Shown: in pieces, positions 1 to 6,405 of the stretch
How positions within the stretch are numbered: position 1 is the first letter of the stretch
Layout of the letters: each line of letters begins with the position of its first letter
From: Paenibacillaceae bacterium
GTDB taxonomy: Bacteria > Bacillota > Bacilli > Paenibacillales > NBRC-103111
Reading direction: 5' to 3'
NCBI GenBank assembly: GCA_020697475.1
Contig: JAJFMO010000115.1
Span: forward strand, 1-8,561
DNA length: 8,561 nt
Made by a program: the position numbers and the translations under genes
Notes under the pieces: model-generated
Seen by the model: the letters and a program-made list of their open reading frames with translations, nothing else
Database searches by the model: none
What the model was told of the DNA's origin: nothing

Positions 1-48
1 CTCTACAAACTTCTCGTTGTAATCCAATATTTCCGCCAGTTTGGACAC
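1..48 (-). CDS. Probable beta-carbonic anhydrase, N-terminal 16 codons only (runs off the left edge)
   Basis: A GTG start at 46-48 opens a frame reading MSKLAEILDYNEKFVE to the window edge. This resembles the start of small bacterial beta-class carbonic anhydrases (YtiB-like), which typically begin with an ILxYNxxFVE helix. Such enzymes interconvert CO2 and bicarbonate in the cytoplasm. A Shine-Dalgarno sequence AAGGTGG lies about five bases upstream of the GTG, which supports a real start. The gene would follow the GntR regulator gene by 61 bases on the same strand, with no clear terminator between them. The zinc-binding Cys/His/Cys and Asp-Arg residues would lie outside the window, so the family call rests on the N-terminal resemblance alone. 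Confidence 0.5.
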   Translation of the reverse strand, partial: MSKLAEILDYNEKFVE

Positions 49-109
49 GAAGCCACCTTCTCTCAACCAATTTTTTGGGCAAAAATCTCCCGCGCCGAGC
101 ATCTACCGG

Positions 110-871
110 CTATCGCTGAAGCTGGACGGTATATTGAAAATAGTCTGGACGGAACACTGCCTCAAGAAATTCAATCGGCCGCTGTTCCGACGAATAAATT
201 AGACGCTCGATGAACAAGAGGGCGGTGCCGGGCTCGACGCCGAGCAATTCGGCCTCCTCCTCGTTGGCGTTGACGGCGCTGACCGCCTGCTTGCCGCTGT
301 TCAAGAAGATACCATACTCACTTTCGAGCAATTTATACGTTACCAACTTGGTCAAGTCGCGCTGTCCGAAAAATTCCCCGATATCTTCGGGGAACCACGA
401 ATGTTCAATGGCGATCGCCGTATCGTCTGCATAACGAAGCCGCCGCAGTTCCCACAAGGACGTTTCCAGCATCTTCTGCCTCACGTATTGAGGAGCTTGG
501 GGCGCTTTCCCGTGCTTTAGCACTTTGCCGCCTGGGGTATACCCTGCAGCTGCGATCGTTTCGGAGAAGCCCAGCAGCTGGCCCGACCAATTTTCCACCG
601 AATTGGTTTTGAGGAACGTCCCCTTTCCCCGCTCGCGGTGCAGTAACCCTTGATCCACCAGGTTTTGCAGCGCGCTGCGCACCGTAATCCGGCTGACGTT
701 GAAGCGGTCCATCAATTCGCTCTCGGTCGGCATCTTGCCGTTCTCGTCGGCCAAGTCGCCGTTGAGCGCCTCGAAGCGGATAATTTCACGCAGCTGATAG
801 TGCAGCGGGAGCGGACTGTTCAAGTCCAGCGTATTCTCGTTTTTTTGGGTGGGGCGGGCGTTCCGGGACAT
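110..871 (-). CDS. GntR-family (HutC/UTRA) transcriptional regulator
   Basis: A 253-residue DNA-binding regulator. The N-terminal winged helix-turn-helix spans about residues 20-88, with the family signature MPTESELMDRFNVSRITVR at 47-65, followed by a RERGKGTF wing. The C-terminal ligand-binding UTRA domain covers about 105-245, ending in the typical LLFIERL...RPIEFLEAVFRPDYF pattern. UTRA regulators usually sense small metabolites such as sugar phosphates. The ATG at 869-871 is chosen because AAGGAG sits six bases upstream. The frame is open 26 codons further, but that extension crosses the promoter, operator and terminator. The gene lies just after the polyol catabolic genes, which makes them its probable targets. 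An operator-like palindrome over its own promoter suggests autoregulation. The stop is TAG. The inducer is unknown. Confidence 0.93.
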   Translation of the reverse strand: MSRNARPTQKNENTLDLNSPLPLHYQLREIIRFEALNGDLADENGKMPTESELMDRFNVSRITVRSALQNLVDQGLLHRERGKGTFLKTNSVENWSGQLLGFSETIAAAGYTPGGKVLKHGKAPQAPQYVRQKMLETSLWELRRLRYADDTAIAIEHSWFPEDIGEFFGQRDLTKLVTYKLLESEYGIFLNSGKQAVSAVNANEEEAELLGVEPGTALLFIERLIYSSEQRPIEFLEAVFRPDYFQYTVQLQR

Positions 872-890
872 GGGCGGCTCCTTATGGCGC

Positions 891-904
891 ATTGTTATAA
901 CAAT
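891..904. promoter_or_regulatory. Perfect 14-base palindromic operator, probably bound by the GntR regulator
   Basis: ATTGTTATAACAAT is identical to its own reverse complement. It overlaps the last two bases of the predicted -10 box of the regulator gene and covers the expected transcription start, about 20 bases before the start codon. GntR-family dimers bind short palindromes with GT...AC half-sites, and GTTATAAC is at the core here. Binding would block RNA polymerase, which suggests negative autoregulation. The palindrome is seen directly; which protein binds it is inferred. Confidence 0.75.
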
Positions 905-931
905 AGTAAGGGAATCGCCATGGGGAGTCAA
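903..931 (-). promoter_or_regulatory. Sigma-A type promoter of the GntR regulator gene
   Basis: On the minus strand, TTGACT (926-931) and TACTAT (903-908) are separated by exactly 17 bases. Each hexamer matches the vegetative consensus at five of six positions. Transcription would start at about 896, inside the palindrome, leaving a leader of about 25 bases that carries the AAGGAG ribosome binding site. The -35 begins within the T-rich tail of the terminator of the preceding gene, so the regulator is transcribed independently of the catabolic genes. Confidence 0.82.
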
Positions 932-971
932 GAAACGAAATCGGCACACCTCATCCTTATGGGGTGTGCCG
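931..971 (-). terminator. Rho-independent terminator after the HAD phosphatase gene
   Basis: Arms 942-952 and 961-971 form an 11-pair stem with one mismatch near the 8-base loop; the stem is rich in G-C pairs (CGGCACACC against GGTGTGCCG). On the minus strand the stem is followed by ATTTCGTTTCTT, a T-rich but interrupted tail. It sits 24 bases after the stop codon of the HAD gene and closes the catabolic transcript. On the plus strand no T-run follows the stem, so it should act in one direction only. Confidence 0.75.
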
Positions 972-995
972 TACGATTATGCCTTTAACTGTCGT

Positions 996-1658
996 TCATA
1001 CTCCCAACAAATGGAGCACTTCCGTTAGTTCCTTGTCCGCCATGGAATTCAATCTCAGGTCATGCTCCCCGAAAGTCAGTGTGGCGGTGATTGGATTCGG
1101 CACAATAACGCACCTTAACCCGGCTGCCTTCGCCGCTTTCGCCCCATTCGGCGAATCTTCGAACGCCACGGCGTTTGCGGGTGATACACCTAACCCTGCA
1201 GTGGCCAGAAGGTAAAGCTCCGGGTGAGGTTTCACTTGAGCCACATCGTCGCCGGTACGTATACATTCGAAGTAACGTATCAGCCCATAATGCCGTAAAA
1301 ATCTTTCCACCCAGCTCCGTTGTGAGCTGGAAGCCAGGCCGATTTTCATTCCCCGTTGTTGCGCCGCCTGCAAATACGACTCGACGCCGGGTCGAATCTG
1401 CCGATTCTTCATGATGACCGAATGTTTGGACGCCGCCAACTCCTTCAGAGCGATCCGATCGATCGGTTTGCCAACCAATTCCTCCAAATAATCGTAAGGG
1501 TCGAACAGATCGTGGCTTGTACCGACACATTGCCCCCACTTTTCCAACGGGAGATACACTCCATGATCCCGGTATATTTCAGCCAACGCGTCGTACCATG
1601 CACTTTCGGTGTCCACGATCAATCCGTCAAAATCAAACACAACCGCCTCAATCGCCAC
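996..1658 (-). CDS. HAD-superfamily phosphatase / beta-phosphoglucomutase-like protein
   Basis: A 220-residue haloacid dehalogenase family hydrolase of subfamily IA. Motif I is DFDGLIVDTE with nucleophile D9 and acid/base D11. Motif II is the serine run ASSS around S110. Motif III is K143 in VKPHPELY, and motif IV is E167-D168 in FEDSPNGAKAAKAAGL. A helical cap follows motif I (about 18-85), as in beta-phosphoglucomutase and sugar-phosphate phosphatases. Without a search, phosphatase and mutase cannot be told apart. The gene starts with GTG at 1656-1658, which has GGGAG seven bases upstream and overlaps the end of the dehydrogenase gene by 11 bases, so the two are probably translationally coupled. 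The last gene of the catabolic set, it may remove phosphate from a sugar or polyol phosphate or detoxify a side product. It is followed by a terminator. Confidence 0.88.
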   Translation of the reverse strand: MAIEAVVFDFDGLIVDTESAWYDALAEIYRDHGVYLPLEKWGQCVGTSHDLFDPYDYLEELVGKPIDRIALKELAASKHSVIMKNRQIRPGVESYLQAAQQRGMKIGLASSSQRSWVERFLRHYGLIRYFECIRTGDDVAQVKPHPELYLLATAGLGVSPANAVAFEDSPNGAKAAKAAGLRCVIVPNPITATLTFGEHDLRLNSMADKELTEVLHLLGV

Positions 1659-2715
1659 TCTGCATCTCCCTTTGTGGATAAATCATGACCTTGATGCTTT
1701 GTTCCTTGTTGGTTCTGGCCAATTCAACGGCTTCTTTAATGTCATGCAAGCCAAACCGATGAGTAACGACTTGACTGATTTTCTGGTCGGAGTTGCGCAA
1801 AGCCTGGATCGCCGCCGGATACGTGTTGGCATAGCGGAATACGCCGTACACGTCCAATTCTGCATCAATCAGCGCTGGAATATCAAGAGGAATGGCATCC
1901 GTCGTCGGCAAGCCGATCAGCACGATCCGCCCGCCTCTTTTCACCAGGTTGATTGTGTCGGAGATTGCCTTGGGATTGCCTGAAGTTTCTACTACGACAT
2001 CCGCCATATACCCGTCGAACGCCTCTCTTATGCGGGCTTGCAAATCTCCATCCATAGGGTTAAGCGCGCCTGACGCCCCTATCTGCAAAGCCAGATTGCG
2101 CCGGAACTCCACCACATCACTGCCGTAAAGTTGTGTCACCCCGAACATCTTGGCCGCCGCCATCGCCAACAACCCGATCGGCCCCAATCCGGTTACCAGC
2201 ACTTTATCTTTCGGACTAACCTTCGCCCGCTGCATGGCGTGGAATCCGACGGATAACGGTTCCAGCAGCGCCCCTTCCTCAAAGCTCATCCCATCGGGAA
2301 GCTTAAACAGGAAGTCGCTTCTTACCGCAACGTATTCCGCCCAGGCGCCATCCACCGGGGGAGTCGCCATAAACACAACATCCGGACATAAGTTATATCG
2401 CCCGGATTTGCAATATTCGCAGCGGCCGCAAGTGACACCAGGCTCCACGGCCACCCGGTCGCCGATCGCCACATTGGTGACGGAAGCACCGGTTTGAACA
2501 ACAACTCCCGCAAGCTCATGACCCAGAATAATCGGGCTTTTCACCTCGTAACGGCCGATTCTTCCATGCTCATAATAATGCACGTCGGAGCCGCAAATCC
2601 CGATGCAATGCACTTGGATCAGCGCTTCGTCGGCCTTTGGCACCGGAACCGGCACTTGCTTCACTTCCATGGAAAACGGGCGATCCAACACCGCAGCCGA
2701 CATCGTTGCTTTCAT
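1648..2715 (-). CDS. Zinc-dependent sorbitol/polyol dehydrogenase (L-iditol 2-dehydrogenase type)
   Basis: A 355-residue medium-chain dehydrogenase that would oxidise a sugar alcohol (sorbitol, xylitol or similar) to its ketose with NAD+. Catalytic zinc ligands fit C41 (GICGSDVHYYEHGRIG), H66 and E67 (GHE), with E152 in LLEPLSVG. The structural zinc cysteines are C96, C99, C102 and C110. The Rossmann dinucleotide motif GLGPIG is at 176-181. The CGSDVHYYEHGRIG segment is typical of the sorbitol/xylitol dehydrogenase branch. The ATG at 2713-2715 overlaps the stop of the upstream kinase gene as ATGA, and its own end overlaps the HAD gene. It is the second polyol dehydrogenase in this cluster and is distinct from the one at 3613-4620. 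The substrate cannot be read from the sequence. Confidence 0.92.
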   Translation of the reverse strand: MKATMSAAVLDRPFSMEVKQVPVPVPKADEALIQVHCIGICGSDVHYYEHGRIGRYEVKSPIILGHELAGVVVQTGASVTNVAIGDRVAVEPGVTCGRCEYCKSGRYNLCPDVVFMATPPVDGAWAEYVAVRSDFLFKLPDGMSFEEGALLEPLSVGFHAMQRAKVSPKDKVLVTGLGPIGLLAMAAAKMFGVTQLYGSDVVEFRRNLALQIGASGALNPMDGDLQARIREAFDGYMADVVVETSGNPKAISDTINLVKRGGRIVLIGLPTTDAIPLDIPALIDAELDVYGVFRYANTYPAAIQALRNSDQKISQVVTHRFGLHDIKEAVELARTNKEQSIKVMIYPQREMQSGD

Positions 2716-3587
2716 CGAATTACCTGCCTTGCCAATATCAATGCACCGGTCAATCCCGCATCCCCGCCCAAATCGGGAGGTACAATGTAGGAGTCCAGTC
2801 CCTCGCCCAAGTTCGGATGCTCAACGTATCCGTTCATCAATTCCTTGAACCGTTGACGAATTAGAGGAAACAGGTGGGCTTGCTGGCTGACCCCTCCGCC
2901 GATGATGATTCGGGGCGGCATCGTCACCAACACGAAATTCATGCACGCTTGGGCCAAATAGTCGGCCTGAATGACCCATGCCGGATGATCGGGGGGTAAG
3001 GAGACGCCCTTCACACCCCAGCGCCCTTCCAACGCCGGACCGGACGCCAACCCTTCAAGGCAATCGCCATGGTAAGGGCAACAACCCGCATACGCGTCGT
3101 CAGGGTGTCTTCTCACGAGAATATGCCCCATCTCCGCATGACTGAAGCCTTGGACAATGCGTCCGTCTAATACAAGCCCGCCGCCAATCCCAGTGCCTAC
3201 GGTAATATACAGGCATCCCCGTCCATCGCGGCCCGCACCAAGCTCCGCTTCCCCCAAAGCCGCCACGTTGACGTCGAGGTCGAACCCAATCGGAACGTCC
3301 AGCCTCTTCCCCAATTCGCCGAGAATATTCGTATCTCGCCAATATGGCTTCGGTGTGGTGGTGATAAAGCCGTATTTGTCGCTCCCGGGAATCGCATTAA
3401 TCGGGCCGAACGACCCGACTCCAAGCGCGTCAAGCGGTTTATCTGCAAAGTAGTTAAATACGCGCGAAAGCGTCTCTTCCGGCGATGTAGTCGGAAACGA
3501 GACTTTGTCGACAATTTCTCCCGCTTCTGTCCCTATCCCGCACACAAATTTTGTGCCACCGCCTTCGATAGCGCCCAGGTAGCCCAT
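2712..3587 (-). CDS. ROK-family fructokinase (ScrK/GmuE/YdhR type)
   Basis: A 291-residue cytoplasmic sugar kinase that would phosphorylate fructose or a related ketose with ATP. The N-terminal ATP-binding loop is GAIEGGGTKFVCGIG (about residues 5-19). The probable catalytic base is D105 in FDLDVNVAALGEAELG. A glycine-rich TVGTGIGGGLVLDG segment follows at about 129-142. The ROK zinc site appears as H155 in AEMGH plus C170, H173 and C176 in CPYHGDCLEGLASGP. This C-x2-H-x2-C arrangement is the fructokinase variant, in contrast to the CxCGxxGC of glucokinases and repressors. There is no N-terminal DNA-binding domain, so it is a kinase and not a ROK repressor. The length matches the usual 290-300. 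It lies 25 bases after the first dehydrogenase gene, and its stop overlaps the start of the second. The natural product of the two dehydrogenases, a ketose, would be its substrate. Confidence 0.9.
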   Translation of the reverse strand: MGYLGAIEGGGTKFVCGIGTEAGEIVDKVSFPTTSPEETLSRVFNYFADKPLDALGVGSFGPINAIPGSDKYGFITTTPKPYWRDTNILGELGKRLDVPIGFDLDVNVAALGEAELGAGRDGRGCLYITVGTGIGGGLVLDGRIVQGFSHAEMGHILVRRHPDDAYAGCCPYHGDCLEGLASGPALEGRWGVKGVSLPPDHPAWVIQADYLAQACMNFVLVTMPPRIIIGGGVSQQAHLFPLIRQRFKELMNGYVEHPNLGEGLDSYIVPPDLGGDAGLTGALILARQVIR

Positions 3588-3612
3588 CCTCGGATTCCCC
3601 CCTGTACTTCCT

Positions 3613-4620
3613 TTATAATTGGATTTGAATTTTCAAGTGATCTTTGTTTTTTTCCTGTTCAAAAAAATCTACGCATTGCTCCAACGAAATCACTTTGGAA
3701 ACCAGGTGGTCCACCCGAATTCTCCCTTCGCTCAGCCAGCGCAAGGATGGAATGAAGGTATAGTGCACCGCCATGGAGCCCAGGATTGTCCAGTCATTTT
3801 TGAACACCTCGAACGGCTTCAACTGGATCGTGGCATTCGCGTCAGCCACCCCAAACTGCAAATACTTGGAGGCGGGGCCCATGTATTGGAACGCTCTTTG
3901 AATGACGGAAGGGATGCCGGTTGCATCCACGACGACATCAAACCCGCGGCGTTTCTGCTCGTCGGTGAGTTGCTCATCCAATTCGCTGCTGAGGATCCCT
4001 CGGGTGGCGCCGTATTGCTCAGCCATTCGCAGCTTGCTTGATGAAACATCCACGACGTTAAGCTCGGATGCACCTGATATGGAGATTGCTTGCAATAATT
4101 GTTGCCCCATCGCTCCGGCACCGAACAGCATCACCCGGTTTCCCGTCTGGATCTGTACGCGATTCATCGCATAGACGACGCATGCCATGGGTTCGATGAA
4201 CGCGCCTTGCTGGAAGCTCATCGTATCCGGCAATTTGACCAGCGTTTTGGCTGGAACCCGCACAAATTCCGCCATAGCCCCGTTCCTGGTTACCCCTGTC
4301 GCTGCGAAATTCATGCACTGGTTCGAACGGTGGGTCTGGCAGCATTCGCAATGTCCGCAGTAGATGTTGGGATCCGAGCTGACCCGATCGCCGACGGAAT
4401 AATCCGTTACCCCAGGCCCGACCTCATGAATCGTTCCGGAAAATTCGTGTCCGGGAATAAGCGGGTAAGTCGATATGTAGGTTCCTTCATAAATATGGAG
4501 GTCTGTGCCGCAGATGCCGGTACGCTCCACCTTGATGGTTACCTCTCCGGCTTGCGGGCTCGGATACTCCACTTGTCGAATCCGAGCCTGAAAAGGTCGT
4601 TCAATAACTAACGCTTTCAA
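3613..4620 (-). CDS. Zinc-dependent medium-chain polyol dehydrogenase (arabitol/threonine dehydrogenase-like branch)
   Basis: A 335-residue NAD(P)-dependent dehydrogenase. Catalytic zinc ligands are C37 (GICGTDLHIYEG), H58 and E59 (PGHEFSG). Structural cysteines are C88, C91, C94 and C102. The nucleotide motif is FGAGAMGQQ. The segment FGVADANATIQLKPFEVFKNDWTILGS resembles bacterial polyol and polyol-phosphate dehydrogenases of COG1063. The exact substrate (arabitol, ribitol, sorbitol or a phosphate) cannot be assigned. The start chosen is TTG at 4618-4620, with GAGGTG six bases upstream, giving the usual MKALVIE beginning. The alternative GTG at 4627-4629 lies inside that ribosome binding site. 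It is the first gene of the catabolic set, 31 bases after the DUF6157 gene, with no promoter or terminator visible between them. Confidence 0.87.
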   Translation of the reverse strand: MKALVIERPFQARIRQVEYPSPQAGEVTIKVERTGICGTDLHIYEGTYISTYPLIPGHEFSGTIHEVGPGVTDYSVGDRVSSDPNIYCGHCECCQTHRSNQCMNFAATGVTRNGAMAEFVRVPAKTLVKLPDTMSFQQGAFIEPMACVVYAMNRVQIQTGNRVMLFGAGAMGQQLLQAISISGASELNVVDVSSSKLRMAEQYGATRGILSSELDEQLTDEQKRRGFDVVVDATGIPSVIQRAFQYMGPASKYLQFGVADANATIQLKPFEVFKNDWTILGSMAVHYTFIPSLRWLSEGRIRVDHLVSKVISLEQCVDFFEQEKNKDHLKIQIQL

Positions 4621-4626
4621 TAATTT

Positions 4627-4632
4627 CACCTC
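4627..4632 (-). promoter_or_regulatory. Ribosome binding site that fixes a TTG start for the polyol dehydrogenase
   Basis: GAGGTG on the minus strand stands six bases before TTG (4618-4620). The competing GTG start three codons upstream is part of this same element and has no properly spaced site of its own. This favours the TTG start. Confidence 0.6.
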
Positions 4633-4651
4633 ATCTTGCCAAACCGACCGC

Positions 4652-5077
4652 TTACCCTCGTTTGTTGCGCATCGCCGGCTCTACCTTGATCTGACCGTCG
4701 CCTTGCTCGGCGAAGCGGCTGTACTCCTCCGTCTCCATGCCGTAGAGCGCAATCTTCCCCTGGTCGTCATAATGCACGCCCCAGCCAAACTTCTTCGGAA
4801 GCATCGATGCCCGCATGCACGGGTGGCTCTTCTGAAACAGCCCGTCGCGAATTTGAGCGGCACTTTCCCGCAGCTCTTCGGGAGGAATTTCTTTATGCCG
4901 GACGTGCACCTCGTAGATGAGATCCTCCAATGTCAGTTCATAAGGTCGCTCTGTCAGCAACTCATACTGGAGCGAGTGGATCGAAGGCTTCGTCCCCTCC
5001 TTCACTGACGGAACAACACTATGCTCCACCGGGCAATCCGGCGCCACGGTGACGAACGAGTTGACGATCGACTTCAT
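4652..5077 (-). CDS. DUF6157 family conserved protein of unknown function
   Basis: A 141-residue soluble protein with no signal peptide or membrane segment. It carries the hallmarks I recall for DUF6157: an N-terminal NSFVTVAPDCPV, a middle region YELLTERPYELTLEDLIYEVHVRH, and the strongly conserved end CMRASMLPKKFGWGVHYDDQGKIALYGMETEEYSRF, followed by a basic AMRNKR tail. No catalytic motif is recognised and the function is unknown. The ATG at 5075-5077 is preceded by a near-perfect AAGGAGG seven bases away, and this site lies inside the last codons of folA. Only two bases separate the folA stop from this start, so translation is probably coupled. Its position directly after thyA-folA hints at a link to folate or nucleotide metabolism, but that is inference from context only. 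Confidence 0.85.
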   Translation of the reverse strand: MKSIVNSFVTVAPDCPVEHSVVPSVKEGTKPSIHSLQYELLTERPYELTLEDLIYEVHVRHKEIPPEELRESAAQIRDGLFQKSHPCMRASMLPKKFGWGVHYDDQGKIALYGMETEEYSRFAEQGDGQIKVEPAMRNKRG

Positions 5078-5079
5078 TT

Positions 5080-5571
5080 CTACGCCTCCTTCTTCCGTTC
5101 ATAAATGACAAATTCGTAATCGAACGGATTTTTCTCATCACGCGTCCCGTGGCGGCGAGAGACAACTTCCCACCGTGACAGATCGATTTCCGGGAAAAAC
5201 GTGTCCCCCGCGAACTCCCGGTCAATCAACGTCGCATACAGCCTGTCGGCGAAGGGCAAGGTGAGATTGTAAATCTCCGCCCCGCCCAGCACGAACAGTT
5301 CATCGTTCCCGTACCGTTCGATTGCCTCCTCGACGCTGCGAGCAATGACACAGCCTTCCGGCGCATAGTTCACATTTTTCGTCAAAATGATATTGGTTCT
5401 CCCGGGAAGCGGCTTGCCGATCGACTCATACGTCTTGCGCCCCATCAGAATCGGATGCCCCATCGTCGTCGCTTTCAAATATGCCCAATCCGCGGGCAAC
5501 CGCCACGGAATGTCGCCACCGGCCCCGATGACGCGGTTGCGCCCCATCGCCCACATTAAGGATACGGTCAT
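5080..5571 (-). CDS. folA: Dihydrofolate reductase
   Basis: A 163-residue enzyme that reduces dihydrofolate to tetrahydrofolate with NADPH, regenerating the cofactor that thymidylate synthase oxidises. The family signature VIGAGGDIPWRLPADWAYLK is at 14-33. It includes W23 and the catalytic acid D28, equivalent to the single active-site aspartate of bacterial enzymes. GHPILMGRKTYESIGKPLPGRTNIILT (38-64) carries the NADPH-binding MGRKT and PLPGR motifs, and FVLGGAEIY holds the conserved double glycine. The length is normal. The ATG at 5569-5571 follows AAGGAGG by seven bases. It lies 39 bases after thyA on the same strand, which is the common thyA-folA order. Confidence 0.96.
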   Translation of the reverse strand: MTVSLMWAMGRNRVIGAGGDIPWRLPADWAYLKATTMGHPILMGRKTYESIGKPLPGRTNIILTKNVNYAPEGCVIARSVEEAIERYGNDELFVLGGAEIYNLTLPFADRLYATLIDREFAGDTFFPEIDLSRWEVVSRRHGTRDEKNPFDYEFVIYERKKEA

Positions 5572-5610
5572 GCCGCCCCCTCCTTCCTCTCATAACGCTT
5601 ATCATGCCCG

Positions 5611-6405
5611 TCAGACCGCAATCGTCGCCTTGATCGTCGGGTGGCACTCATAGCCGACAAACTCGAAGTCCTCATACTTGTAGTCGAAAATGGTGTCCGG
5701 CTTACGCTTGATGTTGAGCTTCGGCAACGGATACGGCTCGCGCGTCAACTGCAGCTTTACTTGCTCCAGGTGATTCGAATAGATGTGCACGTCGCCGCCC
5801 GACCATACTAATTCCCCTGCCTCGAGGCCGCATTGCTGAGCGATCATGTGAGTGAGCAGTGCATAGCTGGCGATGTTGAACGGCAGGCCGAGAAATGTGT
5901 CGACGCTGCGCATGTTGAACAGACACGACAGCTTGCCGTCCGCCACGTAAAATTGAAATGCGTAATGGCATGGCGGCAACGCCATCCGATCGACCTCGGC
6001 CACGTTCCAGGCAATCACAAGATGCCGGCGCGAATCCGGGTTGCGCCGAATCGATTCGACGACTCGGGCGATCTGGTCGATGTGACCGCCTTCCGGAGTC
6101 GGCCAAGCGCGCCATTGCGAGCCGTATACCGGTCCCAGCTCGCCCTTTTCATCCGCCCACTCGTTCCAAATCCGTACGTTATTTTCCTGCAAGTAGCGAA
6201 TGTTCGTCTCGCCGCTCACAAACCACAACAGTTCGTGGACGATGGACGGGAGGTGCATCTTTTTCGTCGTTAAGAGCGGAAACCCTTGTGTCAGGTCAAA
6301 ATGAAGCATACGGCCGAAGACGGAGAGCGTCCCCGTGCCTGTACGATCCCCTTTCTCCACCCCATGATCCAAAATATCCTGCAACAAGTTTAAATAGCTT
6401 CTCAT
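5611..6405 (-). CDS. thyA: Thymidylate synthase (ThyA type)
   Basis: A 264-residue enzyme, the same length as the E. coli protein. It methylates dUMP to dTMP using methylene-tetrahydrofolate and releases dihydrofolate for FolA. Visible motifs are DRTGTGTLSVFG at 20-31 (phosphate-binding arginine R21), the FPLLTTKKMH segment at 42-51, and RRHLVIAWN at 126-134. The nucleophile is C146 in LPPCHYAFQFYV. The dUMP-binding RSVDTFLGLPFNIASYALLTH and a late HIYSNHLEQ follow. The ATG at 6403-6405 overlaps the TGA of the sulfatase gene as ATGA, with a GGGGGA site just upstream. The same frame stays open to 6741, but the extra part is low-complexity antisense of the sulfatase gene and not ThyA-like, so the shorter start is used. 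Confidence 0.97.
   Translation of the reverse strand: MRSYLNLLQDILDHGVEKGDRTGTGTLSVFGRMLHFDLTQGFPLLTTKKMHLPSIVHELLWFVSGETNIRYLQENNVRIWNEWADEKGELGPVYGSQWRAWPTPEGGHIDQIARVVESIRRNPDSRRHLVIAWNVAEVDRMALPPCHYAFQFYVADGKLSCLFNMRSVDTFLGLPFNIASYALLTHMIAQQCGLEAGELVWSGGDVHIYSNHLEQVKLQLTREPYPLPKLNIKRKPDTIFDYKYEDFEFVGYECHPTIKATIAV

Noticed and set aside
410..419. GGCGATCGCC palindrome
   Set aside because: It occurs within the regulator coding sequence, is a common GC-rich palindrome and has no further copies in a meaningful arrangement.
872..949. Upstream extension of the GntR gene to an ATG at 947-949
   Set aside because: The extra 26 codons cross the terminator stem, the -35/-10 and the palindrome, and the ATG at 869-871 has an ideal ribosome binding site.
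4091..4104. Imperfect palindrome GCAATAATTGTTGC as a second operator
   Set aside because: It lies inside the dehydrogenase coding sequence, differs from the 891-904 palindrome and is explained by the codons for Gln-Gln-Leu-Leu-Gln.
4621..4629. GTG start for the polyol dehydrogenase at 4627-4629
   Set aside because: This GTG is part of the GAGGTG ribosome binding site that is correctly spaced for the TTG at 4618-4620.
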